Part shown: one piece after another, positions 33,701 through 46,558 of the stretch
How the letters are laid out: every line of letters starts with the position of its first letter
How positions within the stretch are numbered: the stretch's first letter is position 1
DNA from: Zygnema cylindricum
Lineage: Eukaryota > Streptophyta > Zygnematophyceae > Zygnematales > Zygnemataceae
DNA: 64,000 nt
Direction: 5' to 3'
Assembly (NCBI GenBank): GCA_037447655.1
Contig: JBBHKE010002574.1
Location: forward strand, 102,949 to 166,948
Made by a program: the position numbers and the translations under genes
The notes under the pieces: model-generated
Told to the model about the DNA's origin: nothing
The model's input: only the letters and a program-made list of their open reading frames with translations
The model's database searches: none

Positions 33701-34582
33701 ACAACAATCGTCGTTACACTGCCCTTAAAGGTGCTCCGAAAAAGCAGCAGTAATAAGTCTTTATCTCAGTACTTTAGCAAGAGCATAGAGAATCTCACCA
33801 TAAACGGACTGCTGATAAGCTGAACAGAGCCATAAAAGGATGATAGAAGCCCCACTTGCATTGGAGTAGCGCCTGCGATTTAACAGTTGTAAACTCTGAG
33901 ATTTTTCAAATTTAACGGTTTAATAACATAAGATCCTTCAAATTTAACGGTTCTATAATATGAGATCCTTGAGCTAAACTGTGCGCACAAAATGAAAATT
34001 AATAGGAGCTTTGATGGTTTGGCAAAGACTTGTTGGAAGGGATCCCATGAAACTTAGTTCTTATCCAATTAATTCTCTTTTCTGAACAAAACGACGTGGA
34101 TTCCCGATTGTAGTTGTGGAAAATCCTCTTTTTAGATTCTCATGCTTTGCTCTAATTTAATTTTCCTGTTAGGCATTAGAGTTTCGAAATATTGAAGGCA
34201 TTTATGGTCTGAAATTTTGTAGTCAAGGGAAGCACATCCTGTGACTGAAGAGTGTACTGCTATATGCTTTTGCAATTCTCAACAAGACCAGCCAAATTTT
34301 AAGTAATCTGTTGAAAAAGCCCAACCAAATATTCTTCAAGGCCGTGAAACATGTCCATAACAGTGGTACATAGATTATGTCGTTAAAAATGAGTACAGAA
34401 AGGTTACCAAGTGACTTGATGAGAGGAGTCACCAGAGGCATGATTAAGCCAACTCCAAAAAGATCTAAAAAAACGAGAAAAAGAATAAGGGATCTGTTGG
34501 GCATGACAATATATTGGTCACCAAGGTCGTCCTCATTCTCAATTCCATTTCTTGCCGCTTTCAACCCCATGTTGCTTTTCAT
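27781..34582 (-). CDS. MFSD9-like major facilitator superfamily transporter
   Basis: Eleven exons on the minus strand, all phases consistent: 34582-34408, 33872-33799, 32811-32710, 32360-32248, 32035-31972, 31557-31408, 30751-30596, 29975-29841, 29206-29108, 28601-28486, 28096-27781. The product is about 499 residues. The first transmembrane helix has FLDLFGVGLIMPLV (residues 37-50). The loop 2-3 MFS signature is GLLSDRWGRKS (84-94). GPTVGGFLFK closes helix 5, and LGLSDATMSACRVIGPTLAG is the later-half counterpart. DLFGV, the loop signature and the LLKHSQNAIKA segment resemble animal MFSD9 and tetracycline-resistance-type (DHA1) carriers. A roughly 90-residue cytosolic tail is Ser/Glu-rich. 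Substrate unknown. It is divergent from the MINDY gene. Confidence 0.87.
30875..31015. mobile_element. MITE family 2, intact 141 bp copy
   Basis: Near-perfect palindrome with ends CATAGTTCAAATGTG and CACATTTGAACTATG, a middle TATGTGGTAACCCCATACTA and its inverse. It lies in intron 6 of the MFSD9-like gene. Relatives are at 13673-13791 and 63824-63950. Confidence 0.85.
32374..32560. mobile_element. MITE family 1, longer subtype, in MFSD9-like intron 3
   Basis: Shares the interior (GTGCCC then TAAATTTTAC, TCAGCCACATCATTT and AATTAATAACACTAATATAA) with the copy at 61755-61976. The end nearest the exon is TACACCATG. Confidence 0.7.
32931..33107. mobile_element. MITE family 1, copy in MFSD9-like intron 2
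   Basis: Ends are CACCGCCCATTGTTATTAGA and the approximate inverse AACGATGGGAGATATAG. The interior GCCACGTCCGCTTGAACTAA parallels 62449-62635. Confidence 0.8.
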
Positions 34583-35436
34583 TACTGCTGAGAATGTGCT
34601 ACTGTGGCTTACAAACTATCACCAGATGTCAAAAAAGCATATGATATGTGGCCACACGGTTAGAAAGCACGTGGCAAAAAGTCAATTAGACAGATTCTCT
34701 AAATTCGGTATTCAAAAAATGTTGTAAAAAAAAAATGGTTCAGTCCAAAAGATTGAACAGCGGATGGTTCACATGCACATCACTACAGTACTGGATAAAG
34801 AGAAGATAAAATGAAAAAGATGAATAGCTCCATGCCAAAGTCTCATTGCCATTCTCTGTCACTCTAATCTCGGCGCATTGAATCGTCAGGAGAGCCACGG
34901 CCGAACAGCAAACCAATTGTTGCCTAACGACGCGTGTTACCTCGCTATGGTCGACATCTGGCTACGAAGTGCGATTATTTCATGCGAGCATGACTCACGG
35001 AATTGAAATTCCCCATATTATAGTACAGCATACGAGTACTGTACCGTACACTACTGTATTTTACTGCATAGTTTTAAAGTTTAAACTGCGAAAATATATA
35101 GAAGCACTGTACGTCTCACATACTGTATGCGTATTATACCAGGGAAACCAGAATAAAACGCGTATACAGGGAATCATCAGATATAGAGTTTACACGCGTT
35201 TCCGCACTTCTGAACTAATACTTCCCTACTGTACCGACCTGTAGCTTCCCTACGACTCTGCGAGTCACCAGGTCAAAGATACTACAGTACTGTACTGTAG
35301 CCCTACGGACCTATTAGTCCTGTACTGTCACCTTGTTTTGGAAATAGAAAGTGCTCCATTCTTATTCATAAAACTGTTTGTGAAATGCATTGATTTTGAG
35401 AGGAGAAACCTGCTCTACAGCTGTACCGAAGCTAAC
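34583..35436. promoter_or_regulatory. Divergent promoter region, MFSD9-like and MINDY genes
   Basis: Only 854 bp separate the two start codons, which face away from each other, so both promoters must lie here. Clusters of GTAC motifs occur at about 35025-35055 (GAGTACTGTACCGTACACTA) and about 35282-35300 (CAGTACTGTACTGTAG). There is no clear TATA box and no other coding frame. Confidence 0.6.
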
Positions 35437-38400
35437 ATGGCAGAGGAGAATCGGCAAACGTACAGGATTAAACGCATAGATTTTTTGAATCGACACAATG
35501 TGCCAATAGTTTTGCAAAATGAGAATGGGCCATGTCCATTGTTGGCTATATGTGGGTACATCACAACCTTTCATCAGTCAGATTTAATTTAATTAGTAGT
35601 CTTATGAAGGGTTACTGTATTGTTACTGGAAACATTATGAGACTGAAATAGCAGTGTTGGTAATAAGCGCAGGAAAGGAGTGTTTCATGTTGACATTATT
35701 TCGACCTAAATTGCTTTAACTGGAAAAAGTGGTGTGGCTGCAGCCAACGTGCTTCTACTTCGCAACAATATTAACATCCATCAGGACGCATCGGAAATAT
35801 CTCTCCAAGATCTTCTCTCTCTCGTGGCACACAGGCTTCTTGATACCAACTTGAGCAATGGGGTAATCTTGCGTCTTTCCTTACCTCGTAGTTCCCTTCT
35901 TGTCTGATGCAAGTTTGTTCGTTCTCTTGTCGATGCAACTTTTTTGACACTGTTTGGATCATTAAGCGGTGTTTGCAAACTTTAGGGAATGATAATTTTA
36001 TGACCATTGTGTACCCTCTATTGCATTTTTTTATCTTACAGACTGTTTTGCAAACTCTTTGCAGGGGCGGGATGAAGCGTACATTCAAAATCAGCAGCAA
36101 AATGTGTCTGACGTCATTCAGATGCTGCCACGCCTTGCAACGGGAATTGATGTGAACGTCCGCTTCAGAAAGTGCGGAGAATGAACTATGCTGGCTAATT
36201 TGCAGTCGGTCAACTTCTTTAGTAAAGAAAGCTGTTTTTTGTATTCACAAGATGTGACTATGGTGTGTGTGTGCTGTGGTTTCCTGGTTCTTTCTCCTAT
36301 TATTCTGGATTTCCACCCTTCTTTTTGGTTGTTTCATTTTATTTTATTTTTCTTTCCGTTGCTTTGGCCTTTTTTTCTTATGTCCTACTCATGTGATTTT
36401 GTTTGTTTTTCTGCAGCATTCATGATTTCGAGTTTACTCCTGAGACTGCTATTTTTGACCTTTTGGACATAAGCCTTGTACACGGTTGGCTAGTAGATCC
36501 ACAGGTATGCTGCATGTACCTGAATGCGTTCTGTGCATTAGGGCCGGGACAATTCCCATAACAAAGTGTTTTGTCTTCGCCTGCAAATTTAGTAACCTTT
36601 GACAAAGCTGAAAATGTGTAATTGGCATCTTTGTGACACAATTTTTTTTTGAATGAAGAATGGGATGGAGCAGCCGGCATTGTGTCTTGCTTTCAACAAG
36701 ACATGAGAGATGTCTTAAAGTAAAAAGTGATCAAATGCTTACATTTGTTGCTTGTAGCCAGGATTACTCTTTGGACAGGGAAACCGGAATTTGCTTGAAA
36801 TGGCACCTTTCATAGGTTCATAACGTTAATTTGGTAGCTAGACGATTTTGGTTAATCATGAAGTCAATGACACTAAGGAGTTGTCAGGAAGCTTCAGCGA
36901 CGTCAGTCCCAAATGAATAGTATTATTGCTAGTTTGACAATAATACTAATAATTCCTTCAACAATTATTAATGGTCTAGCTTTATAGTTCGTTTCGAAAG
37001 GCCTACTGTGAGAGCTTTATGTTGGAATACAATCGAAGCAGGTTTAGGCAATTACGAGGTCTGTTGTCCGATAAGATATTCTATTTTCTAAATTTGAGAT
37101 CCTGATGTAAGTCGAGCTTGTTCTGTAATTTTTTGAAGGACTCTAAATCATCAAATTGCTGTTTTCAACCAGGATGAGGTCACAATGAAGGCTGTTGGGT
37201 CCCAATCTTACAACACTTTAGTGGAGAAGTTGGTAGCTCTGCAAGAGGCTTACCCAGATCTTGCGGCCAAGTTGTTGGAACCTTCTGATGTGCAGTTAGA
37301 CGAAGGTTCTGAACTGAAAGTTGAAGGAACATCTTTGAAATCCAACAGTAGGCAAGAGGGATATTACGGAAAGGAGGCATCGTATGAGACTGTCAATTGG
37401 GATGAACCTGTGAAGGGAGCAGGGGAATCGTTGACCCATGGGGATAATTCTGAACAACTGACAAAGACCACGGAAATTTTGGAAGATGATGTTGAAGATG
37501 ATGATGACAGGCCAAGCCTAGCTCTTGTTGGCCGTGCGGAAAGTTCTGCGGCCATTCTTCATGAAGGAAGTGTAGATGCGTTGAGCAGGATACTTCGCGC
37601 ACAGCAACTGGATGAAGGGAATGTGAATGAATTGGATGCATCTTCTGGTATTTCAAATGATCTGGTTTCAGGGAACCAATTAATGAATGAGCCGATTAAT
37701 GAACCAAGCAGTTACAATTTTAGCAAGGATGTTTTGGATGAAACCTCCTCAAAGCATATTCCAAAGGAGCAGCCAGGCCGTTCTGAGAAGCGTAACCTTG
37801 TAAATAATGAAAGTTTTCTAGACGAAGAGCCGGATGATGACGATCTGGATGAAGAGGAAGAAAATGTCTCTTTGAAGCCAGATGAAACAAGCGATGTCCA
37901 GCCGAGCCTTAGAGTTTGGCTTAACGAAGGAGAGACTTTGGCTGATCGTATGCGAAGCAGTGAGGCACATATGGGCACCGTGGTAGAAGAAGCTGCTCCT
38001 CCCACTCTCTTAGAGGCAGGGCGATCAGCACAATGGAGAGGAGATGAACAGGATCATGTCGAGCAAAGAACTGACAAGGACAAAGTTATTGGGGAGGAGT
38101 TAAGTGAAGCTACAAAAGAAGGTAATGCTATTAGCTGCAGGGAGGTCACGCTGGATTTAGCTATGGGTTATGGCTTTTATGTGGAGCTGTTGCGGTGGGA
38201 AAACATGAACCTGTCCCGACTTATTAGTCATTACAGAGGATCACGTAAATTGACTGGCTGGAACCAACTTGACAGCAAGTTGTGGTTTTTTAGAAAGGAT
38301 GTTTTTTCCTTTCACTGATGCCCAGCCCAGTTGCACTATAAGATCTTGCGTTCACAGCTTGTACGTGAATTGTGCTCTTGCAGGCTTATTGGCTTACCAC

Positions 38401-41400
38401 TTCTTAAGCAGCACGGCATCGCAGCTAACATATCATGGGTAAATCAGCAACTGAACGCTTTTCTTTTCACGTGTTGTTATCTCATCTCTTTGTCTGAGTA
38501 ATCAAAGTGCTGGTCAGTTTCTTTCATTATACAACGGACCTGTTCTCTCTTCTTGCTATGTATGAATTTTTTCTTGTGTGTTTACTGGGTGGCAGACTAT
38601 TCAGTCTACAAGAAGGCGTCAAAGAGCGAGAGCTCTGTGTATTTTTTAGAAACAATCATTTTAATACTATCTTCAAGGTCAGTAATTCCTTTGAATTCTC
38701 TAAGGTGGAGGCGTCTAAGTGGTTTTTGTTCATTATTATGAAGTTTGTGGTTTTATGTGAGAATCATCATCAACTATCTGAAAGTTTTGGGGAGTTAGGT
38801 TTGTTTGAGATATGTGGAAAGCCAGTCAGCATAGGTTTGGTGATGTTGTAGAATATCATATAAGTTGCTTATATTGTGTATTTATATGCCAATTTGGTAA
38901 CTTATTGTATCTTCGAGCGTCATGAGCAAACCTGCTGCTTAATGGAAATCCACAACTTTTGCATCCAGAAAATTTTCTTTTGAGGACGTCAACTCAACTT
39001 TTTTGTGGAGAATTTCTCCTTTTGCGTTGACTTGTGTTTGCAGTATGAGGGGGCTCTTTACATGTTGGCAACAGACCAGGGATACTATAACCAACCGAAC
39101 CTTGTCTGGGAGAAGCTGAGCGAGGTGATTCTTGCTTTAGCAACCCTTTACCCTACAAACCTGTTTATGCTCGCAATTGATTTTTCAGGTCCTTGACTCT
39201 TTGAGCTTTTTACAACCGCAGTTGTCTCTTAGGCATGTCTGGCTGTTGTCGCTTAGGTTGATACAAGACAGGATGACTTGAAGCATGTGCTTTACCATTT
39301 TGCCGAACTGCAGTGAATTATTTCGTATATGGTCAGTGTTTTGCATGTGGTTTGTCGTTGACTCTGGGGGTTATAATTGGGCCCATCAGGGTCTAATGTC
39401 CAGCTCTTTTTTGTTTTTTCACTATGTCTTCAGCATGCTTTCTTTGCCAGATTTTTTTAGCATGCTTTAACGGACAAATTTGCTGTTGAATTGAACAGAT
39501 TGAAGGAGACAACCAGTTTTCAACAGGTGACTTCCACATATTCCATGTCGAAAACGTTCCCGGGTCTTGGGCTGAGGAAGATGAAGCTGCTATTGTCGCC
39601 GCCGCTACTAGGGTATTTTCCTCTTTGTTTATTTCTCGATTATGCAGGATAGACACAACCAGAGTCGATGCCCATCTCGCTAGAAGATAAAGTTTATTGT
39701 CCTCCAGAAGCAATCGTATGGAGTGAATATTCGTGGCCTCGGTACTCTTGTTTGTTTCGAAGAGTCTGCAGACAAGCTAAAAACAATGACATCTGAGCAT
39801 TGTTACTGTGATTTCTTGGAAATGAAGACATCCTTTGAGAATGGCAATGATTTTGGTTTACAAAACATTGGCATTTTCAGTGCTATCTGACACCAACTCA
39901 CAGGTTTGTACCGGTCTCATTATTGCTGATCATCTCTGAAGTAACAGAGCTGTTTTCATAAACGAAAACTACTTGCGGTAGGTGTTGGATTCTAAATGCC
40001 ATTTGCTCCCTGGCTCTCATGCGGGACCCTATTTACTGGTATTATTCATTCTTAGCATAGGCACTATAATATGCGTAAGGTGTTGGCAAGCTTATCGGCT
40101 TTTTTTACTTTGCGTCTCAAGCTTCTTTCATTTCAGTCTCTGATGTGTTTCTTCAGCTCACAGTGATATGTGGACTGTGCTGATTGCAGGAGCAGGTTGG
40201 AGGGGCGGTAGAGCAAGGGCATGACTACAAGTGGGTCTTCTTGTCAAGGCTGCAGCCTTACCGTATTTTGCAAAGCGTCCCATTGTTGCATGAAAGATCA
40301 GGCATTACATTTTAAAAAACATGTCAAGGTCCACCATATTCGTGAATTTGCAATTTCATGACACCGCCTCCTAGGTTGAGCTTTGCTTAATGGGTTTGCA
40401 TATATAAATTTGGAGGTGTTCTTTAATACCAGCACATGTCATTTTCTCCTAGGTTATGCCGTGACGGTCATTAACTGATAGCTGCATCGCATTTAGCGTT
40501 GAATCTTGTTATTGCACATGTCAGCTTGCAATCGTGATATTGCCTAAAGATTACAATCATGCAATACGAACTTTTGAAGGGCTGATCCCTCTACTAGTAC
40601 TCATGGAAATTGGCAGTGTAGCTGAACATTTTGTCCCAAATCAGGCTGACGTTGTTTGTTCATGTCGATACTTGATTATATTGGTCAGTTCAAGTAGCGC
40701 TAACTTGGAATTGTCACTGGCCGAAGGGTCGCACTAATTGAAGGATATCGATCTGTTTTGTGCATTGGAATCCTGTGTGAAGGAAGGGGAATGGAGCAAC
40801 TAAAGATGCCAATCTATATGTAGGTCATTGTTACAGGCAGCATGTATTTGCAACATCGTGTATTAAAATAGGTGCTAAGTAAGTCCTGTGTTGGAGGTTG
40901 ACTAGTTTTTGAGGATGCTCTGTCTATGACTGATTGTTGGATTTTTAGGATTATTTTCGAGGGCAATTCTGTCAGAGTCAAACAGGTTGGAAATTTACGC
41001 CTATAATTAACTCCCTTTCAAACGGCTTTAGTCTACGTATCACAACTCGCAGCTAAAAAGTACATGATCTTTGCCTGTGGAAAAGCCTGTATTTTGAAAA
41101 GTGAATTGTGGAGAAATGCTCATCCAATTCGTGACAGTCCCGGTATCTATCCATTGCTGTTGATAATAATGAAGTACATTGAACTCTACTTATGAACACT
41201 TGGGGGGAGGATAAGTGGGCCATATGAAGATTATGGATCTGGATCATCCATTGACCTGTCAGTTGGTTCTGTGTTGTTATCAAGTTTTTGTTATAACAGT
41301 GCAACTGACCTTTTCTACTTTTTTTTTTGTTTTTTTTTTCTGTTTGAGCAGTTATGATCTCCAGCTGGCTCTTGCATTGCAACAACAGGAAGTGGATGAG

Positions 41401-44400
41401 CAAAAACGTCGTCAGCAGCAGGCATTGGTGCCCAAAGGAAAGCCATTGAGGGTGCCTTCTCCAACTAGGAAACTGGTAGTGGTGAGTTCTTCGGGCTAAC
41501 TGACCCACTCAAACTTGTTTTTTTTGGATGTGTGTAACATATTAAGCCAAAGGTAAATAGAAGAAAGTGAAAGTGTGCTGATATGAAACTATTTCATTTG
41601 TTTTCCCTAAGCTTAATCTGTATTTTCGTGGGATCGTGTTGCTGACTTGTGGAAAATGTGTCTTCATAAGTGTCTTCTATATCCCCTGCATTTTTTTGGG
41701 TTGCGGTGTTGTGGCATACGGTGTGTTGTTTATGAGAGTCAGGTATGTTGTTTATAGTTTAGCCTAGATCGACATATGGTATAGATGGGTAATTACTGTG
41801 TTTCACAAAAATATAGCGTTCATAATTGATCCATACTAAATTTGTCTATTCAAATTATAGTAGGAATACTAATATATGTCCACATTGTTTCTTATCTGCG
41901 CTTTAGCTCTAATATAGGATAATATTTCACTGCTATTTACCTGCTATAACAATTATGATCACATACATTTAGTGTATCGTGTGATCAGGTTCTACTTATT
42001 TTGTAGAAAAAGTCCACGTATTTTTATGAAAATACATATGCATATATGTTGTAAGAATATATCATTTATTTTTGACCGTACATAGCTATGAAGTCATTCT
42101 TCAGTCGTAGTATACATTCAGGGTAAGGACTTGCAAGTATGACTTGCAGGTTTTAAATGTGAATTTGAAGTTGAGGACAAGTTTCTATGTTTCACATTGT
42201 AGCCTTCGATACTTTGAGCAACTGGCAGTACGCTGTCTACAGAGCACTTGAATACCAAAGGCCGTCTTTTTGTTTAGTTTTGTGATGGCGGTATTCAGTT
42301 TTGTGTACCTCTTGTTTGGTCCAAGAGTCCACCTTTTAAGGCTTTGCTAATGTTAGTGCACTGAACACCACAGTGTCATCTGCCATTAGCAGTTAAGATT
42401 ATTTTGTATATTTGGGTGAATAGATGTTTTGCCAACGCCAACCGTAACCTTAGCCTTACTGTGTGTGTAGTTGATAGTGTTGGGTATCGAGGACCTTTTG
42501 CCGATATTCGATACATATCGAATTTCAGGTACCCGATAATCGATATATCGCTTCGATATATCGAAATTCAAAATATCGCGATATATCGCCGATATATCGT
42601 ATCGCCGATATATCGAGGCATTAAAAAAAAAAAAAAAATGAAAAAATTCACAGTCTCCAAAGTCACGTGCCTTCGGACAAGGTGACCGTAAAATCTTTGC
42701 CGAAAAGAAATACGGTTTTTTCCTGTAAGTCAGCAGAGTGAAGGAGATCTCTGAGGTACATTGACGCGGTACACTTGCGAAGTACACGTACGTAATACGC
42801 AAGTACCGATTTCCATATGAAAATGGTCGGTTTTCAAATCTTTGACGATATTAAAGATTTGATCGTCAACTTACAAGGAACCACTCAAATCAGAACACGT
42901 ATGTAAAAATTTGTTTACACACGATACGCGATGTAACCGAGGCCTCTGTAATACATAAATTTTGCTGTCCGTACTATTACAGAGACCTCCTGATGTAACC
43001 ATACCCCAAATAAGTAATTATATGAATTACAAAATAAGTACTTTTTTGTCGGTAACATTTTGCAGCGTCTACCTTTAAGTCACGAAACGAAAATCACGTC
43101 GTAAGTGGCGTATCAGACAATTTGTCTTTTTCGCTAAAATTACATATTTTATATAGAAATATAAAATATTAAATTAAAAAAAATACTATATATCGCGATA
43201 ATTTATGTTGGTTTTTGATATATCGAGGATTCTGCTCGATCGATATTCGATATATTGAATATCAAAATTATCGCAATATGAATTTACCCGATACCCAACA
43301 CTAGTAGTTGAACTTTAATGTTACCAAGTAGTCAGCCTTTAATGTTAACCTTTAATTTGATAGTCAATTAAACTTCAATTTTACATAGAAAGTGGTCATT
43401 GGTTTGCTCGTTACTCTACAGTTGGATTATAATCAGTCTTAACTACACTTATTTTTCATATTTAAATCGTGCAATCCACACCTGTAAATAGTATAGACCA
43501 CAATATATGTCCTTCCTTGCTAATATCCTACGATTTAAATAGTTTAGACCACACTAGCTTTCATTTGCATAATTAGTGTGGCGTATTAATTCTCCTGCCT
43601 ATTTATGTAAGGTTCTTTAGTTCAGGATGTATACAGCCTGGCACCCGGTGTGGTGACTTAAATAGTGTGGATTATACAGAGGATTATGTCGATACAAAAG
43701 TTAGTATCGATAAAGTATAGACAAAATTAGTACAGAAGCAAAAAAAGTAAAATTGTCTTTCAAATAGTATGGATATGGGATATATAGTGTGGATGTTTTT
43801 CTTCAACTATGCAATATCAGTGTGGACCACTACTTTTTTGTCCGCGGTGAATTCCTGCCTAAACTAGTTACGAACCATCCATCTTGTACGTTACAAACTG
43901 TGTGATCAGCTGACACAAACACTGAATATTGCACCTGCCCAGTGCATATCGTGGTGAACTAGCTCATCAACTAGAATTTTTTTGGAACGAGGCCGGACTA
44001 TAACCGCCTTATTGTAGAAAGATCAAGTACAGTTAACACTGTCAGATGAGTGTACGATTCCTTCAAAGGTTTCATTTTTTTTATGTTTTATGCCTCTGCT
44101 GCCGCCGCCTCTGCTGGTACGGACTGGACGGCCTGGTGACTGCACCCTTCCACCTTGCCCTGTTCCCTTTGCTACCCCAAGGAGGATGCACAGACTGCAT
44201 ATCTATATCACTTTTACAATATATTTCACAAGCACTGTGCACATAGCACACTCAAGCATCAGCAAATTCCGAAGAGCAAAGCAGACCTTATTCTGTGTAT
44301 CCCTTATAACAGGGGTATCTCTTTTTTTTCTCTTTTTTAGGCTTCTAAAATTTTAATGCCTTGGCTTCATTAAGGATCCCACCTGTAATAATCTAGTTTA

Positions 44401-46558
44401 ATCTAGACTGGTCAGCCACCAGATGGCGACAAGGTTTTGCTACTTCAGCGATTCTCCTCTTATGAAGCCACTTTGCTGCGGAAACAGTACATTGCAGAAG
44501 TCATTTCTTCACATCCCGCGTCATTCCCACTTGATAGTGCACTGCCATTAGAAGTTCCTATGTCTATGCGAGTAATGTATTTGTGTTAATGTGAATAATG
44601 AACTTTGGCTGTTTTGGACTGACTATCTTAATATGTCAACGTCCACGACCTCCTTGCCGTGTGTCAATACACTTATATGTAGAAGCGACATGGCTACCTG
44701 CCAGATTGTGAGGAAAATGATCTCAATGTCATAACATTGGCAAATGGTGATTTCCTCCTGGGAATAAGTTCACTCAATCCTATCTTTTTTCAAACTGCCT
44801 TTGAGGCGCAAGTGCCAGAGATATTGTTTTTGCACATTGTTTGTGGGTGTTTAATTTCTTGGCACTTATAGGAAATTAATTTGCAAAATCAACAATTATT
44901 TTTGGTCTTCGTCACTTTATTTATCGATGTGTCGATGTAATGGAAATGGAAATGTTTTCTCTGACAACATTCTATGGTAGTGTCCCTTTCACTTATATGT
45001 ATATGAATCCGTTGTTTTTACACTTGGTGAGGACTTCATGAAGATAGAGGGATTGAGGTCTTCCTTCTGCAAGTTTCCCAAATGTTAGGTGACTGTTTCT
45101 GGAGGGGACTGTCATGGCAAGAAATGTGCAGGCACTTGTTAAAAGAATGATTACTGGTGTCTACGGGTTTCAGGTGTCTACTGGTTCATGTTTATTTTGT
45201 CACATAGACCTAGATACATCTCAGGTGGCATAAGTTGATGGTATACAGGTGCAAACGCAGTTCCGTGGTACTTCAAGTTCTTTCCATGGAGGGCATTCGT
45301 GAATCATTATTAGAGTAAAGAAATTATTAGTGTGGGGTATATGTTACTGTTATTAACTCTAATTCAGTTCCAAACCGTTTTTGAACCCTTATAAATGCTA
45401 TATCATGGTCAGAAGGCAAAAAAACAGGCACCTTTAGGGTCACTAACGCTATTGAGGTTTCACGGTGTAGTTCCCTAAGAGGTTGAATCTTGTCTCCCAG
45501 TATAGTTTCACTCAGTATAGTTTTGTGCCTCGTAATACTTAATCTCAGTCACTGTTTTAGAGCTATGAATTAGTGACCCGGATCTCTCATGTAGGTTTTG
45601 AGAACAAAACATAGTGTACTGGATGTGTTTTGTTGTAGAAGCAGGACTTGTAACTACGGGTCTGAAAATGAAAGCGATGGGAGGATATGATTCTCTCCAT
45701 CGCCTCCAACATCCCCTCCTTTCTTACGACCCTCTATGCCTCTCTCGTTCTCTTCTGCCACCTTGTCACAATCGCCCCCCCCCCCCACTCTCCTTCTCCT
45801 CTACCCTCTGTTCCTTTCTATTTTCACAACAAGCAACCCACAACCTCACCCTCTTTCTATCCTCCCCACAGCCCCCTCTTTAAGTAGCCATTTCACTATC
45901 CATGGTCCACTCCCTGAAATAGTGTTTATTAATTCTATTTTATGATTTTCGGCCAGAAAAAGTCTCATCTGTGTTAGTTCTATTAGCTCTCATAGCGATG
46001 GGTAGTGTAGTGCACATCATTTCTGCTTGTTTTGTCGTTTGCTTTTTGTATTTTCTATTATCTTGCATCACAGTCTGCTTTGTTTTTTTTTTTCCCTTTC
46101 TAGATAGCTCTGATTGCTCAGTAAAATTTCTTCCTATTCACCTTTTATGCTCACAAACTTTCTTCTGATTTTTCTCCCCTGTACATGTGCTTGTTTCGGG
46201 ATAAAGGCATTTCTGTATTAGCTTAGTGTGCATTTGTAACTTTTTGCTGTGTGGTTTGTATGGTTGGTTTTGTTGTTGTTTTTTTCTTTTTTTTTCTTTT
46301 TTTTCCTGGGAATTTAAACCTGGGAACTTGAAATACATGACATTAAACACTGTTCTAGTTCAACTTTCCCATGCGAGCTTTATGTTGGTGTACAATACAG
46401 TTTGTCAGGTTGCGAGGACCGTCGATATTTTGTTCAAAAACAAAATTTGTTTTGTTTTGTCTTTTGTGCAGGGTCCTAGTTGGTCATCAGTGCCTGCCCA
46501 TGCTGCGAAAGTTGAAGAGAAGGATAAGAAAACGGGGAGTAACTGTGTCGTAATGTAA
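35437..46558 (+). CDS. MINDY: MINDY (FAM63) family lysine-48 deubiquitinase
   Basis: Twelve exons, all in phase: 35437-35551, 35744-35862, 36065-36171, 36417-36504, 37173-38121, 38384-38438, 38596-38677, 39044-39124, 39499-39612, 40190-40230, 41352-41481, 46472-46558; about 655 residues. The catalytic centre is visible: oxyanion Gln27 and nucleophile Cys33 in QNENGPCPLLAI, and the general-base His499 in CVFFRNNHFNTIF. Other family marks are RLATGIDVNVRF, HGWLVDPQ, YEGALYMLATDQGY and LVWEKLSE. A ubiquitin-binding MIU-like helix (DLQLALALQQQEV) is in exon 11. MINDY enzymes trim K48-linked polyubiquitin. Exon 5 carries a roughly 280-residue acidic insertion between catalytic blocks. The last four residues are CVVM, a CaaX box fitting farnesylation. 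Intron 11 (5 kb) is full of transposons. Confidence 0.93.
42475..43303. mobile_element. hAT-like non-autonomous element, copy 2, in MINDY intron 11
   Basis: Same ends as copy 1 (TAGTGTTGGGTATCG and CGATACCCAACACTA), with a perfect 8 bp target duplication GTAGTTGA (42467-42474 and 43304-43311). Subterminal CGATATATCG repeats are shared, but the 829 bp interior differs from copy 1 and lacks the C/G hairpin. No transposase frame. Confidence 0.9.
45294..45470. mobile_element. MITE family 1, copy in MINDY intron 11
   Basis: Ends are CATTCGTGAATCATTATTAG and the near-inverse GAGGTTTCACGGTGTAG. The interior has TTATTAACTCTAATTCAG. Confidence 0.75.
45905..46010. mobile_element. MITE family 1, half copy
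   Basis: Only one end is clear, ATAGCGATGGGTAGTGTAG at 45992-46010. The interior TTTTATGATTTTCGGCCAGA matches other copies. Confidence 0.6.

Noticed and set aside
37185-38318. MINDY exon 5 extending to the stop at 38318
   Set aside because: The donor at 38122 (AAG-GTAATG) joins in phase to exon 6, giving EGLLAYHFLSSTASQLTYHG as expected for MINDY.
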